Shown piece after piece: positions 31,111 through 38,333 of a stretch of DNA of 43,077 nt. The translations under genes and the position numbers were made by a program. The DNA lies in IMG/VR virus record IMGVR_UViG_3300031237_000011, positions 1-43,077 of that record, one strand, 5' to 3'. The notes beneath the pieces were generated by a model, which was not told where the DNA came from, made no database searches, and saw only the letters and a program-made list of their open reading frames with translations. Position 1 is the stretch's first letter; every line of letters starts with the position of its first letter. Origin of the DNA: a virus.

Positions 31111-31517
31111 TCGACCCCTCGCACGAAGCGCAGGTAGAGCCGGCGCATGTCAGCCTGCATCTTGGAGAACAGCCACGGAACTTTGATGAACACTGCCCAG
31201 GGGTGAGAGAGTGGCGGCGGCACAAGACCCAGCTTAAAAGCCTTGATATAGTCGGGGTCGAGAAGCATCTCCAGTTCGGCAATACGGCCAGCTTCGTCCT
31301 CTGGATAGGCGGCTACCAGCTTGAGCATATAGTTGCGCAGGCGCGTCTCGGCACTGACGTCTATCCCCGGCGCGATTAGCAACTTGGGGAACATGCTCTC
31401 GAAGCGCGCCCGGTTCTGCTCACCCATCTTGGCAATAACTCTACGATGTATCTCTACCTTCGCCTCCTCGGAGACGGCAGGCGTAATGACTTTGTAGAGC
31501 GCGTTGAAGGAGGTCAT
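31107..31517 (-). CDS. Hypothetical helical protein, 136 aa
   Basis: A basic, helical protein (AKVEIHRRVIAKMGEQNRARFESMFPKL) with a hydrophobic mid-part (PLSHPWAVFIKVPWLFSKMQADMRRLYLRFV). ATG 31517 shares a base with the preceding TAA. The position between portal and internal protein fits a head-completion or assembly factor. No family recognised. Confidence 0.66.
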   Translation of the reverse strand: MTSFNALYKVITPAVSEEAKVEIHRRVIAKMGEQNRARFESMFPKLLIAPGIDVSAETRLRNYMLKLVAAYPEDEAGRIAELEMLLDPDYIKAFKLGLVPPPLSHPWAVFIKVPWLFSKMQADMRRLYLRFVRGVE

Positions 31518-31666
31518 TAGCTTAGTGGTACTTCATTCATATGTCCGCATGAGGGACACTGCAATAGCTTTGCAGATGCCGGATAGACAGCCACCCACTC
31601 TTTCGGGCAATAGTTGCACTGAACTAGCCCCGAAATCCAGCCTAAGTTGCGCACTTTCTTGGCCAC
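31517..31666 (-). CDS. Zinc-ribbon microprotein, 49 aa
   Basis: CNYC (C17, C20) and CPSC (C37, C40) are 16 residues apart and make a clean zinc ribbon. GTG 31666 shares a base with the preceding TAG, and its own TAA overlaps the next ATG, so the reading frame is locked into the operon. It is basic at the start and probably binds nucleic acid. Confidence 0.62.
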   Translation of the reverse strand: MAKKVRNLGWISGLVQCNYCPKEWVAVYPASAKLLQCPSCGHMNEVPLS

Positions 31667-31788
31667 TAGCGCGCTACTTTCAACATCTGGCGCAGTTTCT
31701 CACCCTTGCGCCGCCCAGTCTTAGAATGAACCTTGCGGTCAATAGGGCGCTTGTTCTTAGGCTGGAAACGACGAGCCTGTTTACTCAT
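31666..31788 (-). CDS. Small Arg/Lys-rich protein, 40 aa
   Basis: ATG 31788 lies directly after the portal stop and the preceding GGAG serves as ribosome site. About 16 of 40 residues are Lys or Arg (QARRFQPKNKRPIDRK, KTGRRKGEKLRQ), with almost no acidic residue. A DNA-condensing or ribosomal-protein-like RNA-binding role is possible. No family recognised. Confidence 0.55.
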   Translation of the reverse strand: MSKQARRFQPKNKRPIDRKVHSKTGRRKGEKLRQMLKVAR

Positions 31789-33729
31789 TTAGAGAGCTCC
31801 CGCACCTGCGCTGGTGCCGCCCGTGGGCTGCGAGACTGGCGGCGGGTTCACATTAGGAGTAGGAGACTGGCGCGGCCTGCCAACGGGCGAGACCGGCGAA
31901 GGCGGCGAAACCACCGGCATAGGCGTGAGCAGGCTGGGGTCGATGTCCCACATCTCCGCGAGAACCATATCGATGGTTGCCTGGAATACCTGGTCCTGCT
32001 TGGGCTGAAGGAGTTCGCGCTTGCGCTCTTCCTCCAGGAGCTCCATCTGGCCCTCGACATCATCGAAGTCCCAGAGACGCAAGACCTGGAAGGAATCAAA
32101 GACGCCTGCTTGCTTGCCCTGAATGGCAGCCTGGCGCTTCTTCTCCTTGCCCTGGGGAGTCTCTTTGCTGGTCTCCAGGTAGAGACCGAAGTCGTGAGAG
32201 AGTTTGGAGGCGGTGACATAGACGCGCTGGTTGGACTTCGCACCGCCGCGCATCGTGTGCTCGTTGCCCGTGAGAGTCGCGTAGTAAGGAGTCTCCGCGT
32301 CTTTAGGAGACTGGTAGTCACGGAGCCGGATGGCGTGCCACTGGTCCTCTTTGCACTTAAGGATGAAGTCGTCAGTCTGCGAGAGCGGCCAGTCGAAGGG
32401 CAGGTGGGCCTGCTCCGCGCCGATTACGTTGGCAGTGCCAGTGCCTTGCGCGGCCTCGGTGAAGTTCTCACCCCGGAGCCACTTGTTGGGCTTGGCCTGC
32501 TCGAACTCCAGCTTGGCCTCGTCATAGACCTTGATCAGGAGCTGGCTGGCGTTTACCGGCCACTGGTAGAGTTTGCCCTTGGAAATCGTAATCTCACCTG
32601 AGTTGGTCTCAGGGACTTGCATCACCGGACTCTGCCAGAACTCGTCGGGCAGGCGCGGGATGGCCTCCGTGGGGATGGAGCTGGCGTCCAGGTAGACCCG
32701 CTCCGTGGAGGAGTCGCGGTTGGCCAACGTGTGCAGGGTGGCCTTGGCCCAGTTCATCACCGTGGCGGCGACAAAGAGCTTGAAGTTGAGCGGGCGGAAG
32801 TAGAAGTGCGGGTCGGCAGCATCAAGAGCGTTCGTGCGGCCCGCGATTAGCCGTAGTGTGGGTGCATGGCGGTAGGGGAGCGTGTACTCGTGAACCTTGA
32901 GACCACCTGAAGGATTCGCCGTGGTGGAGTTGCGGATAACCTCCATGCCACTCCACAGCGGGTGATGGTCGGGACAGATGGGACAGAGGTTGTCCCAGTC
33001 GCGGTACTCGCAGATTGTGACCCGGACTTCGCGGCTCAACTGAGATGAGGTATCAACCGTGACATCTTCGCTTAGCCAACCCAGCTTGCCGTCGTTGGCA
33101 ATCGTGGGGTAGTAAGTCGTGCCCGCGTCCTTGTCGATTTGCGTGCCATCCACCGCGTAGTCCTCGCGCGCGGCAAGATAGGGGACTTTGTAGTCGTAGA
33201 CGATAGCCTGGACCTGGTTGGAGCGCATGATTGTGCCGCAGGCAAGGTCGGCCACGGACTCGAAGTACCAGGGGTGAGTGCGCTTCTCCAACTCGGCCTT
33301 GCGCTGTTTGAGGTCGGTGGTCTCCGGTTCCGGCTGGTCGTGGCAGAGCATGCGCATCCACTTGAAGCCATAGCGGGCCTGGCCGGCGGCGATAGCGCGG
33401 TCTATCCAGCGACCCTGGTTCTCGATGTCCCAGGTACGCGCGGCCCAGAGAACCGCGTCCTTGGCGTCATGCTGAGCGTCGCCAGAGAGCTCCACGGGCG
33501 AGGAGCCGAACCGCGTGGGGTTCATCGTCAGGATGTCGATTACGTCGTGCTCGCAGTCCTCAAGGTCGGCGGTCTGGTAGTCGTCCAGCTCTGCACCCAG
33601 CTTCGGGTTGAGTTGGGGAGCGTAGTGGCGGTGGACGAGCTGGTCGTACTTCTGGCGCTCGTGACGCGCCGTGCTCCAGAGGTTGTTGACCTCAGTGAGC
33701 CAGGAGTCTAACTGATAGTCTTTCAGCAT
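31789..33729 (-). CDS. Portal protein, 646 aa
   Basis: It starts directly after the large terminase, has portal length, and shows portal-like features: an N-terminal helix run (WSTARHERQKYDQLVHRHYAPQ), an ILTMNPTRFGSSPVELSGDAQHDAKDAVLWAARTWDIENQG stretch described in parts, a mixed central region and a Pro-rich C-terminal tail (PVVSPPSPVSPVGRPRQSP). Twelve copies form the ring through which DNA enters the head. A large antisense reading frame over it is a codon-bias shadow. Confidence 0.85.
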   Translation of the reverse strand: MLKDYQLDSWLTEVNNLWSTARHERQKYDQLVHRHYAPQLNPKLGAELDDYQTADLEDCEHDVIDILTMNPTRFGSSPVELSGDAQHDAKDAVLWAARTWDIENQGRWIDRAIAAGQARYGFKWMRMLCHDQPEPETTDLKQRKAELEKRTHPWYFESVADLACGTIMRSNQVQAIVYDYKVPYLAAREDYAVDGTQIDKDAGTTYYPTIANDGKLGWLSEDVTVDTSSQLSREVRVTICEYRDWDNLCPICPDHHPLWSGMEVIRNSTTANPSGGLKVHEYTLPYRHAPTLRLIAGRTNALDAADPHFYFRPLNFKLFVAATVMNWAKATLHTLANRDSSTERVYLDASSIPTEAIPRLPDEFWQSPVMQVPETNSGEITISKGKLYQWPVNASQLLIKVYDEAKLEFEQAKPNKWLRGENFTEAAQGTGTANVIGAEQAHLPFDWPLSQTDDFILKCKEDQWHAIRLRDYQSPKDAETPYYATLTGNEHTMRGGAKSNQRVYVTASKLSHDFGLYLETSKETPQGKEKKRQAAIQGKQAGVFDSFQVLRLWDFDDVEGQMELLEEERKRELLQPKQDQVFQATIDMVLAEMWDIDPSLLTPMPVVSPPSPVSPVGRPRQSPTPNVNPPPVSQPTGGTSAGAGAL

Positions 33730-35046
33730 CTACACGCCACTATACAGCCGAGGAGTCACCGCGCGTCTAGCATTGAGCACCTTCGCACTCGCTGGTAGAG
33801 GACGCTGGCCCTGAGCTTCCATGAGCTCTTCCACGGCGTACTCGGTCGCTGCTACCCGGTCCTCGGCGATACGCACGGGAATTAGCTCTTCCATAATAGA
33901 AGATTCGCGCTTCTCCCAGCGGTAGAGATTAAGCTCGTTCCAAAGTTGCTCATTGCCGTGGCCATCCTTGACAAGGACGAGCGTGGGCGGGCTGGAGTTG
34001 AACAGCGTATCCATCATGTCGATACGCTGCTTGCGGGTGCCGGGGCCACGCTTTGCCACCTTGCCGCCGAGCTTGTGGCCGAGGTACGCCTGGTTGGGGT
34101 CTACGCGGATGCGCGTGATCTTGAAACGCTGCATCATGCCGCGGATGGCGGCTTCAAGCTCGGTGTCGTCGTCTGTGACGTGGCACTCGCGAATCCACCA
34201 GCGGCCCGTGGGACCGATTTGCACGGCCACTGCCGCCTTGGGGTGAACATCGCCATAGTCCACACCGATGGCGCCCATGCCCCACTCGTGCGGGAGAACG
34301 TGGCATTCCTGGATATGAGCTTCGCGAGAGAGCGTGTAGATGGCGTTCTCCATTCCCTGCCAGTCGCCAAGGCGGAACCGGAGATAGTTGGAGCCTTTCT
34401 GCCGGTCCAGCTTGCGCAAATAGGCTACTCCTTCCTCGGTAGGAGTGCCATCAGCGTTGAAGAACTTGGGGTTGTCCTCGATCCTGGTGCGGATACGGTG
34501 AGTCAGGCCGTCCACGCAGCGCAGGTTCAGCCAGTGGCGGTCGAACGTGGGGTTACAGTCCATCCAGAGCTGCATGACCCTGATGTTCCCACGGCGCAGG
34601 CGGGTAGTAATTTTCTCGCAGTCGTCCTCCGTGCCCTCGGTCGCCTCATTGAAATAGGCCCAGTCGTACTGAGAGCTAAGCACCTTGTCGGGGTCGTCCA
34701 TGCCGCCCACGACGATAGAGGAACCATTAGGATAGCGGTAGCCGGCAGGCTCAGACTTGGAGCCGCCAAAGAACTTCACGCTGTCAGCCGGGTGGAGAAT
34801 CTCCGTGTTGAAGGTGTCGAGGCAGGTGGAAGTCAGGTTCACCTGATACTTGCGGACAATGAGACCCTTGGTGCCGGGATAGCGCAAGTTGAGCAGGTGG
34901 GCGTTGGTGAGGATGGTGTAGGTCTTGCCGGTGCCTGAACCGCCTTCGAGAAGGACTTCATCTTCGAGGCACTGCATGAACTCGGCATTGCCGCCACGGA
35001 ACTCCAGACGGCGGACTTCCTCACGAGGGGGAGCAGCGGTAGTCAC
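33730..35046 (-). CDS. terL: Terminase large subunit (packaging ATPase and nuclease), 438 aa
   Basis: Walker A is GGSGTGKT (35-42) and Walker B with its catalytic Glu is WAYFNEA (E134). The nuclease part shows GVDYGDVHP (D263, D266) and RVDPNQ (D316), consistent with the RNase-H-like fold that cuts concatemers. It pumps DNA into the head with the small subunit and portal. GTG 35046 is chosen because it forms GTGA with the preceding stop; an in-frame GTG at 35058 lies upstream. Confidence 0.93.
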   Translation of the reverse strand: MTTAAPPREEVRRLEFRGGNAEFMQCLEDEVLLEGGSGTGKTYTILTNAHLLNLRYPGTKGLIVRKYQVNLTSTCLDTFNTEILHPADSVKFFGGSKSEPAGYRYPNGSSIVVGGMDDPDKVLSSQYDWAYFNEATEGTEDDCEKITTRLRRGNIRVMQLWMDCNPTFDRHWLNLRCVDGLTHRIRTRIEDNPKFFNADGTPTEEGVAYLRKLDRQKGSNYLRFRLGDWQGMENAIYTLSREAHIQECHVLPHEWGMGAIGVDYGDVHPKAAVAVQIGPTGRWWIRECHVTDDDTELEAAIRGMMQRFKITRIRVDPNQAYLGHKLGGKVAKRGPGTRKQRIDMMDTLFNSSPPTLVLVKDGHGNEQLWNELNLYRWEKRESSIMEELIPVRIAEDRVAATEYAVEELMEAQGQRPLPASAKVLNARRAVTPRLYSGV

Positions 35047-35405
35047 CCTAGCCTCCACCCTGTTTTAGACCGCGTACCTAACGGGTTGCGAATTTCAGCG
35101 TCGTAACTGTGAAACTCCTCGTCCTGCTGTATCTGGAAGTCGATAGGCAGTCCTGTAACTTGACGGCCCCAGAGCGAGACGGCAACGTTGATGGTACGAA
35201 TCATCAGGTCAGAGTCGATGACGGTCGGCTCATACTTCAGGCGATTAGGGGCGAGCATCCGCACATCTATATCGCGCCAATGATCGTCAGCGCGGGCGAC
35301 GGAGCCGACGAGGTACGGCGTTTCGCCAAACGCTTCTTTAAGCTGCCTGCCCCACTGATCGAGCAGGAAGATGTCTTGTGGCCCGAGTGAAGTCGCCCTA
35401 GTCAC
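35043..35405 (-). CDS. Nucleotidyltransferase-like protein, 120 aa
   Basis: Residues 31-49 (YLVGSVARADDHWRDIDVR) carry the minimal nucleotidyltransferase signature: Gly-Ser (34-35), then two Asp of D-x-D (D45, D47). A third Asp, LPIDFQ (D89), lies on a later strand as expected. Such domains transfer a nucleotide to proteins, RNA or small molecules. It is coupled to TerL by GTGA and to the previous gene by four bases, so it is made with packaging proteins. Substrate unknown. Confidence 0.72.
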   Translation of the reverse strand: MTRATSLGPQDIFLLDQWGRQLKEAFGETPYLVGSVARADDHWRDIDVRMLAPNRLKYEPTVIDSDLMIRTINVAVSLWGRQVTGLPIDFQIQQDEEFHSYDAEIRNPLGTRSKTGWRLG

Positions 35406-35602
35406 TGGGGAACCGAGTGCTCCATCGCGACTGTGAGCATGCTGACCACGATATCCTCGCCCATCTCGGCAACCAGCGCGTCACGAATCTGGCCAAGGAT
35501 GCGCAACTCGCGAAAGGCGAGTTTGTCAAAGGAGCGGTCAAGAGCCGCACCTGCGTAGACCGCGCGCTCACACCAGAAGCCGAGGTCGAGAATCTGGCTC
35601 AT
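35402..35602 (-). CDS. Hypothetical helical protein, 66 aa
   Basis: ATG 35602 sits in an ATGA overlap with the gene before, so the longer reading frame starting at 35770 (which runs over that gene in another frame) is rejected. The sequence is helical (ALDRSFDKLAFRELRILGQIRDALVAEMGEDIVVSM). No family recognised. It lies between a zinc-site protein and the nucleotidyltransferase-like gene. Confidence 0.6.
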   Translation of the reverse strand: MSQILDLGFWCERAVYAGAALDRSFDKLAFRELRILGQIRDALVAEMGEDIVVSMLTVAMEHSVPQ

Positions 35603-35823
35603 GCGAGCGTGGTCCTTGGTAATTCCAGCTTTCCACAGGCGCAGGTCACTAACTTGCGCTGCCGGCTCCTGCGCGGAGTAACCAGTGTTACACAAGTCTG
35701 GCTGGTGCTGGTGATGCTGGAGGAGTAGGTGCGATTGAAGGGCTCGCGCCAGTCGATCTCTTGGCCCCACTCGTGCGTTGCCCAGTAGTAACCGCGGGGG
35801 AGAGTGTCCATGATCACGCTCAC
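35599..35823 (-). CDS. Hypothetical protein with possible metal site, 74 aa
   Basis: GTG 35823 overlaps the preceding stop (GTGA); an ATG 12 bases later is possible. The front half has Trp/Tyr-rich sequence (RGYYWATHEWGQEIDW) and the back half Cys residues (TCVTLV, LVTCACGKL) that could bind zinc with a partner. No family recognised. Confidence 0.55.
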   Translation of the reverse strand: MSVIMDTLPRGYYWATHEWGQEIDWREPFNRTYSSSITSTSQTCVTLVTPRRSRQRKLVTCACGKLELPRTTLA

Positions 35824-35885
35824 GTGAGTAGCTTCGCGAGTACCCAGATTAGCGCGAGCCAGAGGAGTACGAGCCAGAGTCTCAT
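35820..35885 (-). CDS. Tiny membrane peptide, 21 aa
   Basis: ATG 35885 lies nine bases after a near-consensus -10 box. The product is almost purely a membrane helix (RLWLVLLWLALIWVLAKLL). Its stop overlaps the next start (GTGA). It could be a real micropeptide or simply a leader that couples translation of the packaging genes. Confidence 0.45.
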   Translation of the reverse strand: MRLWLVLLWLALIWVLAKLLT

Positions 35886-35894
35886 TTGCGCCCG

Positions 35895-35923
35895 AGTATA
35901 CACCTACTCGCGCGAACTGTTAA
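35895..35923 (-). promoter_or_regulatory. Promoter for packaging/late genes
   Basis: Read on the minus strand: TTAACA (35923-35918), a 17-base spacer and TATACT (35900-35895). The expected transcription start is only two to four bases before ATG 35885, so the message would be nearly leaderless. Confidence 0.68.
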
Positions 35924-36060
35924 CTTGACAGAGCCCTCTACACTTGGGCGGAGGGAGGGGCCTCGGCCCTCAGCGGAGTCTGGCAGACTACCAGTGTATG
36001 CATTATGTCTACTAGCCTCCAAAGTATTTCGAGGGGAAAGTGCCAGAGACACCATTTCTT

Positions 36061-36115
36061 ATACTATATACTATAGAGAGTGAAGAGAGGGTAGCTAACG
36101 TTTACGTATACGTAA
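36061..36115. promoter_or_regulatory. AT-rich stretch and 14-bp palindrome in gene-free region 35886-36151
   Basis: The 266-base gap has no gene. It holds a TATACTATATACTATAG stretch (about 36060-36076), a minus-strand -35/-10 pair (TTAGCT, 17 bases, TATAGT), and the perfect palindrome TTACGTATACGTAA (36102-36115), a probable protein-binding site. A GC-rich inverted repeat lies near 35950-35975. Confidence 0.45.
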
Positions 36116-36151
36116 GTAGGGAGCGGGGAGCCGGGCCGCGAGCTCGCGATG

Positions 36152-36679
36152 CTAGTGACTCGGCAGTGTGATGTTGACTTCGCGGATTAGCACCAGGTTA
36201 CCGGACCCAGTGTCACCAGTGCGCGGCAGCTGGCCTAGCTCTTCGGCGATGGCGTGCAGCACAGCGCGCTCTTCGCGGACCACGGCATCATTGAACCTGG
36301 TAGTCTCACCTACTACTTCGCCGTCCTTGTCATAGCGCACGGAGCGCTCGGTGTACCCATGCTCCGCTTTCCATTGCTCAATCTCAGTCGCGGTATCGTG
36401 CAGTCGCTTGAGTCGGCGAGACTTGTTGCCATACCCGTAGACCTGCACGTTAGCTTCGAGCTCGGCCAAAACCGAATCTAGCCGGGCTTTGAATGCAGGA
36501 TGGGCGCGAGTCTGCTTAACCCATGCAGTAGAGCGTTCGCATGCCACCGCTACTTGGTCGAGTGATGCACCCTTGTCTGTCAGGTCGAAAGCCTTGATGC
36601 GCCGGCGGGTCCACCACCGCGGCCATGATTGGCTAGCAGGTGGCGCGACTTCGGCAGGTTCGACGGCGTAAGTAGTCAC
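36152..36679 (-). CDS. terS: Terminase small subunit, 175 aa
   Basis: Residues about 27-65 form a helix-turn-helix (KAFDLTDKGASLDQVAVACERSTAWVKQTRAHPAFK in outline), followed by a long helix and a C-terminal AVLHAIAEELGQLPR stretch common in small terminases. It recognises the pac or cos site and hands DNA to the large subunit, encoded about 1.1 kb downstream. The start is GTG 36679, six bases after the promoter -10 box, so it is probably leaderless. Confidence 0.75.
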   Translation of the reverse strand: MTTYAVEPAEVAPPASQSWPRWWTRRRIKAFDLTDKGASLDQVAVACERSTAWVKQTRAHPAFKARLDSVLAELEANVQVYGYGNKSRRLKRLHDTATEIEQWKAEHGYTERSVRYDKDGEVVGETTRFNDAVVREERAVLHAIAEELGQLPRTGDTGSGNLVLIREVNITLPSH

Positions 36680-36685
36680 TAACCT

Positions 36686-36715
36686 AGCCTAATCTGCACG
36701 CGAGGCACACGTCAA
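36686..36715 (-). promoter_or_regulatory. Promoter for the small terminase gene
   Basis: On the minus strand: TTGACG (36715-36710), 18 bases, TAGGCT (36691-36686). The start codon GTG 36679 is six bases further, the same distance as in the leaderless promoter at 2430. Confidence 0.55.
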
Positions 36716-36743
36716 ATCCCCAGATTTACGCAGGTTCGCACCC

Positions 36744-36770
36744 TTGCAAGTTAACTGCACTTGCTATATT
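36744..36770 (+). promoter_or_regulatory. Extended -10 promoter for the small-gene train
   Basis: TGCTATATTCT (TATATT at 36765-36770 with an extended TG) is shared with the promoter at 37627-37655, as is TTAAC six bases before it. TTGCAA (36744-36749) is a possible -35 box at a short 15-base spacing. It drives the gene at 36800, which has the ribosome site GAGGGAGGGAAGAG. Confidence 0.65.
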
Positions 36771-36799
36771 CTGTAGGTACTTAGAGGGAGGGAAGAGCA

Positions 36800-37000
36800 A
36801 TGACACTCCTAGACTTCAACAATCCAGACACGTTCGAACCCTACTTCACGGAATTAGCACGTGATGCTAGTGACGAACAGCTACGTGCTACGTGCCGAGT
36901 CGCCTACGAACGGCAACAGGACGGAACACTCAATGACTACATACGTGCAGGCAGAAACGCCGCTAACAAGGAATTGAGACGGCGCGGCATCAACGCCTAG
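36800..37000 (+). CDS. Hypothetical protein, 66 aa
   Basis: ATG 36800 follows a very strong ribosome site. The sequence is helical and ends basic (DYIRAGRNAANKELRRRGINA). Its last codons and 3' end are repeated about 1 kb downstream at 38036-38054. Probably an early or host-takeover protein by position; no family recognised. Confidence 0.68.
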   Translation: MTLLDFNNPDTFEPYFTELARDASDEQLRATCRVAYERQQDGTLNDYIRAGRNAANKELRRRGINA

Positions 37001-37014
37001 CCTCTCGCTAGTTG
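36996..37014 (+). repeat. Repeat copy A around a stop codon
   Basis: CCTAGCCTCTCGCTAGTTG contains the stop of the gene at 36800. A second copy lies at 38036-38054 with one change in 19 bases, also around a stop codon. The two share CTAG at both ends. Confidence 0.65.
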
Positions 37015-37029
37015 AAGGGGGAAAGAGCA

Positions 37030-37302
37030 ATGACACGGCTACCGAACAGTGAATTCGCAGGCTACGCACTAATCAGTGATGCAGGTTTCGGCAAGTACGA
37101 CGACCGCACAATCGCTGGCATCATGGATGCGCTACTCGATGACCTGACACTAGCTGGCGTTCTCGATGCGCTGGCAAGCGCTTGCCGTGAAAAGGCGGAG
37201 CACCTTCGCTCTAACTGGCAGGATGAGGCAAGCGCACGCGTTTGGGATCGTGAAGCTCGGCAGATTGACAAGCTCACAATGCGGCAAGTCCGCACATTCT
37301 AG
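37030..37302 (+). CDS. Hypothetical helical protein, 90 aa
   Basis: ATG 37030 follows GGGGGAAAGAGC; an upstream in-frame ATG at 37012 overlaps that site and is rejected. The sequence is helical (IMDALLDDLTLAGVLDALASACREKAEHL) with a basic end. No family recognised. Confidence 0.66.
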   Translation: MTRLPNSEFAGYALISDAGFGKYDDRTIAGIMDALLDDLTLAGVLDALASACREKAEHLRSNWQDEASARVWDREARQIDKLTMRQVRTF

Positions 37303-37307
37303 CCGAA

Positions 37308-37346
37308 ACGGGCTCCGGCCCGTCGCGCATGATTGGTCACATGCGC
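37308..37346 (+). ncRNA. Two tandem perfect hairpins
   Basis: ACGGGC-TCCG-GCCCGT (37308-37323) has a stable UNCG-type loop; one base later GCGCATG/CATGCGC (37325-37331 with 37340-37346) forms a second stem. They start six bases after the preceding stop, and the next ribosome site is about 30 bases on. Without U-runs they may protect or process mRNA ends. Confidence 0.5.
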
Positions 37347-37386
37347 CTGATGAAGGCAGACCACACACACACAAGGAGACGACTCA

Positions 37387-37617
37387 ATGGCGCACACATG
37401 GAAGCCTAGCCCCATCCAAGCCAAGCACATCGAAGTTAACCGGATTCTCGCGGCTGCGGGCTGGCTGATACCTAACAGCCGTAAGGGATTGGCCGTCCAC
37501 GTCTACGACGGTGGTGAGCAAATCACCTATCGCTTCGGTGAAGGTGAACGCAACGCGATGTATCGGGCATCACGGGCTATCACGCCAGACGAAGCACGCA
37601 GGATAGCTCGCTCCTAA
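37387..37617 (+). CDS. Hypothetical protein, 76 aa
   Basis: ATG 37387 follows CAAGGAGACGACTC. The sequence (KHIEVNRILAAAGWLIPNSRKG, then beta-like GGEQITYRFGEGERNAM) suggests a small helix-strand fold. No family recognised. Confidence 0.66.
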   Translation: MAHTWKPSPIQAKHIEVNRILAAAGWLIPNSRKGLAVHVYDGGEQITYRFGEGERNAMYRASRAITPDEARRIARS

Positions 37618-37626
37618 ACCCGCCCA

Positions 37627-37655
37627 TTGACAGACTTAACCACGCGTGCTATATT
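37627..37655 (+). promoter_or_regulatory. Near-consensus promoter
   Basis: TTGACA (37627-37632), exactly 17 bases, TATATT (37650-37655) with an extended TG. It is the best sigma-70 promoter in the window and implies strong early transcription of the genes from 37679. Confidence 0.82.
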
Positions 37656-37678
37656 CTAGGCACACTGAAGGAGGAGAG

Positions 37679-37924
37679 ATGACAATGGACTACGAAGCAA
37701 TCGACCGCGAGATGAGCAAATGGCTAGTTTCCTGCACGCGTGGCAAGGTGAGGTTCTTCCTCACGCCCGAAGGCACCGCAACGGACAGGCTCGACCGAGC
37801 TGCCCGCTTCAATGACAGGGATGCAGCCTTGAAGGCAGCACTGAGGGAGCGCGAGGACTACGCGTGGCGGGGGATGTTCGCATGGGAGCCAGTGTCACGC
37901 CCGGCAGCATCCATCACGAAGTAA
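37679..37924 (+). CDS. Hypothetical protein, 81 aa
   Basis: AAGGAGGAGAG precedes ATG codons at 37679 and 37685; spacing slightly favours the second. Features: DYEAIDREMSKWLVS helix, KVRFFLTPEG strand, RFNDRDAALKAALRERED helix. No family recognised. First gene behind the strongest promoter. Confidence 0.66.
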   Translation: MTMDYEAIDREMSKWLVSCTRGKVRFFLTPEGTATDRLDRAARFNDRDAALKAALREREDYAWRGMFAWEPVSRPAASITK

Positions 37925-37968
37925 ACAGTAGGCAAGGTGCCTGCTAGTAGCGCAAGGAGAAACGAATC

Positions 37969-38040
37969 ATGAAGGCAATAACCTGCAAGTACAAGGCTGA
38001 TGCGCTCAGTCTGATTCGCCAGCACGTACTCAATACCTAG
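37969..38040 (+). CDS. Micropeptide, 23 aa, possible gene remnant
   Basis: ATG 37969 has the good ribosome site CAAGGAGAAACG. The peptide (MKAITCKYKADALSLIRQHVLNT) ends in the same repeat that ends the gene at 36800, so it may be a shortened copy or a real small protein. Confidence 0.42.
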   Translation: MKAITCKYKADALSLIRQHVLNT

Positions 38041-38054
38041 TCTCTCGCTAGTTG
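38036..38054 (+). repeat. Repeat copy B around a stop codon
   Basis: CCTAGTCTCTCGCTAGTTG matches copy A at 36996-37014 in 18 of 19 bases and includes the stop of the 23-aa reading frame. The preceding coding bases are also similar. Confidence 0.65.
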
Positions 38055-38126
38055 CGAGCCTCACAAGATACTCGCGGCTAGAGGGTGACTGAGTAGTTAC
38101 CTCAGCAGTGCAAGGGAGAGAACGCA

Positions 38127-38333
38127 ATGACGCCACGTATGTACCACACCAAGGCCAAAGCTCAAGAGTGGGCAGCACAGATGCGCGAAACCGGCTGGCC
38201 TAATGCGCGAGTGGTAGCTGCCAGTCAGCTAGACTCTGACTACCTTAGCTATGGTGGTGATGAGCGCTGGCTAATACGCGTAGCGCCTGGCGCTTACGAG
38301 CTGGACGACAGCACGATAGGAGTGCCACGATGA
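38127..38333 (+). CDS. Hypothetical protein, 68 aa
   Basis: ATG 38127 follows AAGGGAGAGAACGC. Sequence: KAKAQEWAAQMRETGW helix, then beta-like ARVVAASQ and RWLIRVAPG. It overlaps the next gene by ATGA. No family recognised. Confidence 0.66.
   Translation: MTPRMYHTKAKAQEWAAQMRETGWPNARVVAASQLDSDYLSYGGDERWLIRVAPGAYELDDSTIGVPR

Noticed and set aside
31504-32601. Plus-strand 365-codon reading frame
   Set aside because: It lies antisense to the portal gene, has no ribosome site, and arises from the GC-rich third codon positions of the true gene.
33946-34938. Plus-strand 330-codon reading frame
   Set aside because: Antisense to the terminase large subunit, whose Walker and nuclease motifs are clear.
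35603-35770. Longer N-terminus for the gene ending at 35402
   Set aside because: It would run over the overlapping 74-aa gene in another frame; ATG 35602 with ATGA overlap is better supported.
35886-36083. Small plus-strand frame in the gap before the small terminase gene
   Set aside because: It starts opposite the promoter of the packaging genes, has no ribosome site, and has a random-looking composition.
36821-36850. TTCGAAC resembling the T-loop of a tRNA
   Set aside because: It lies within a coding region and no cloverleaf arms surround it. No tRNA was found in the window.
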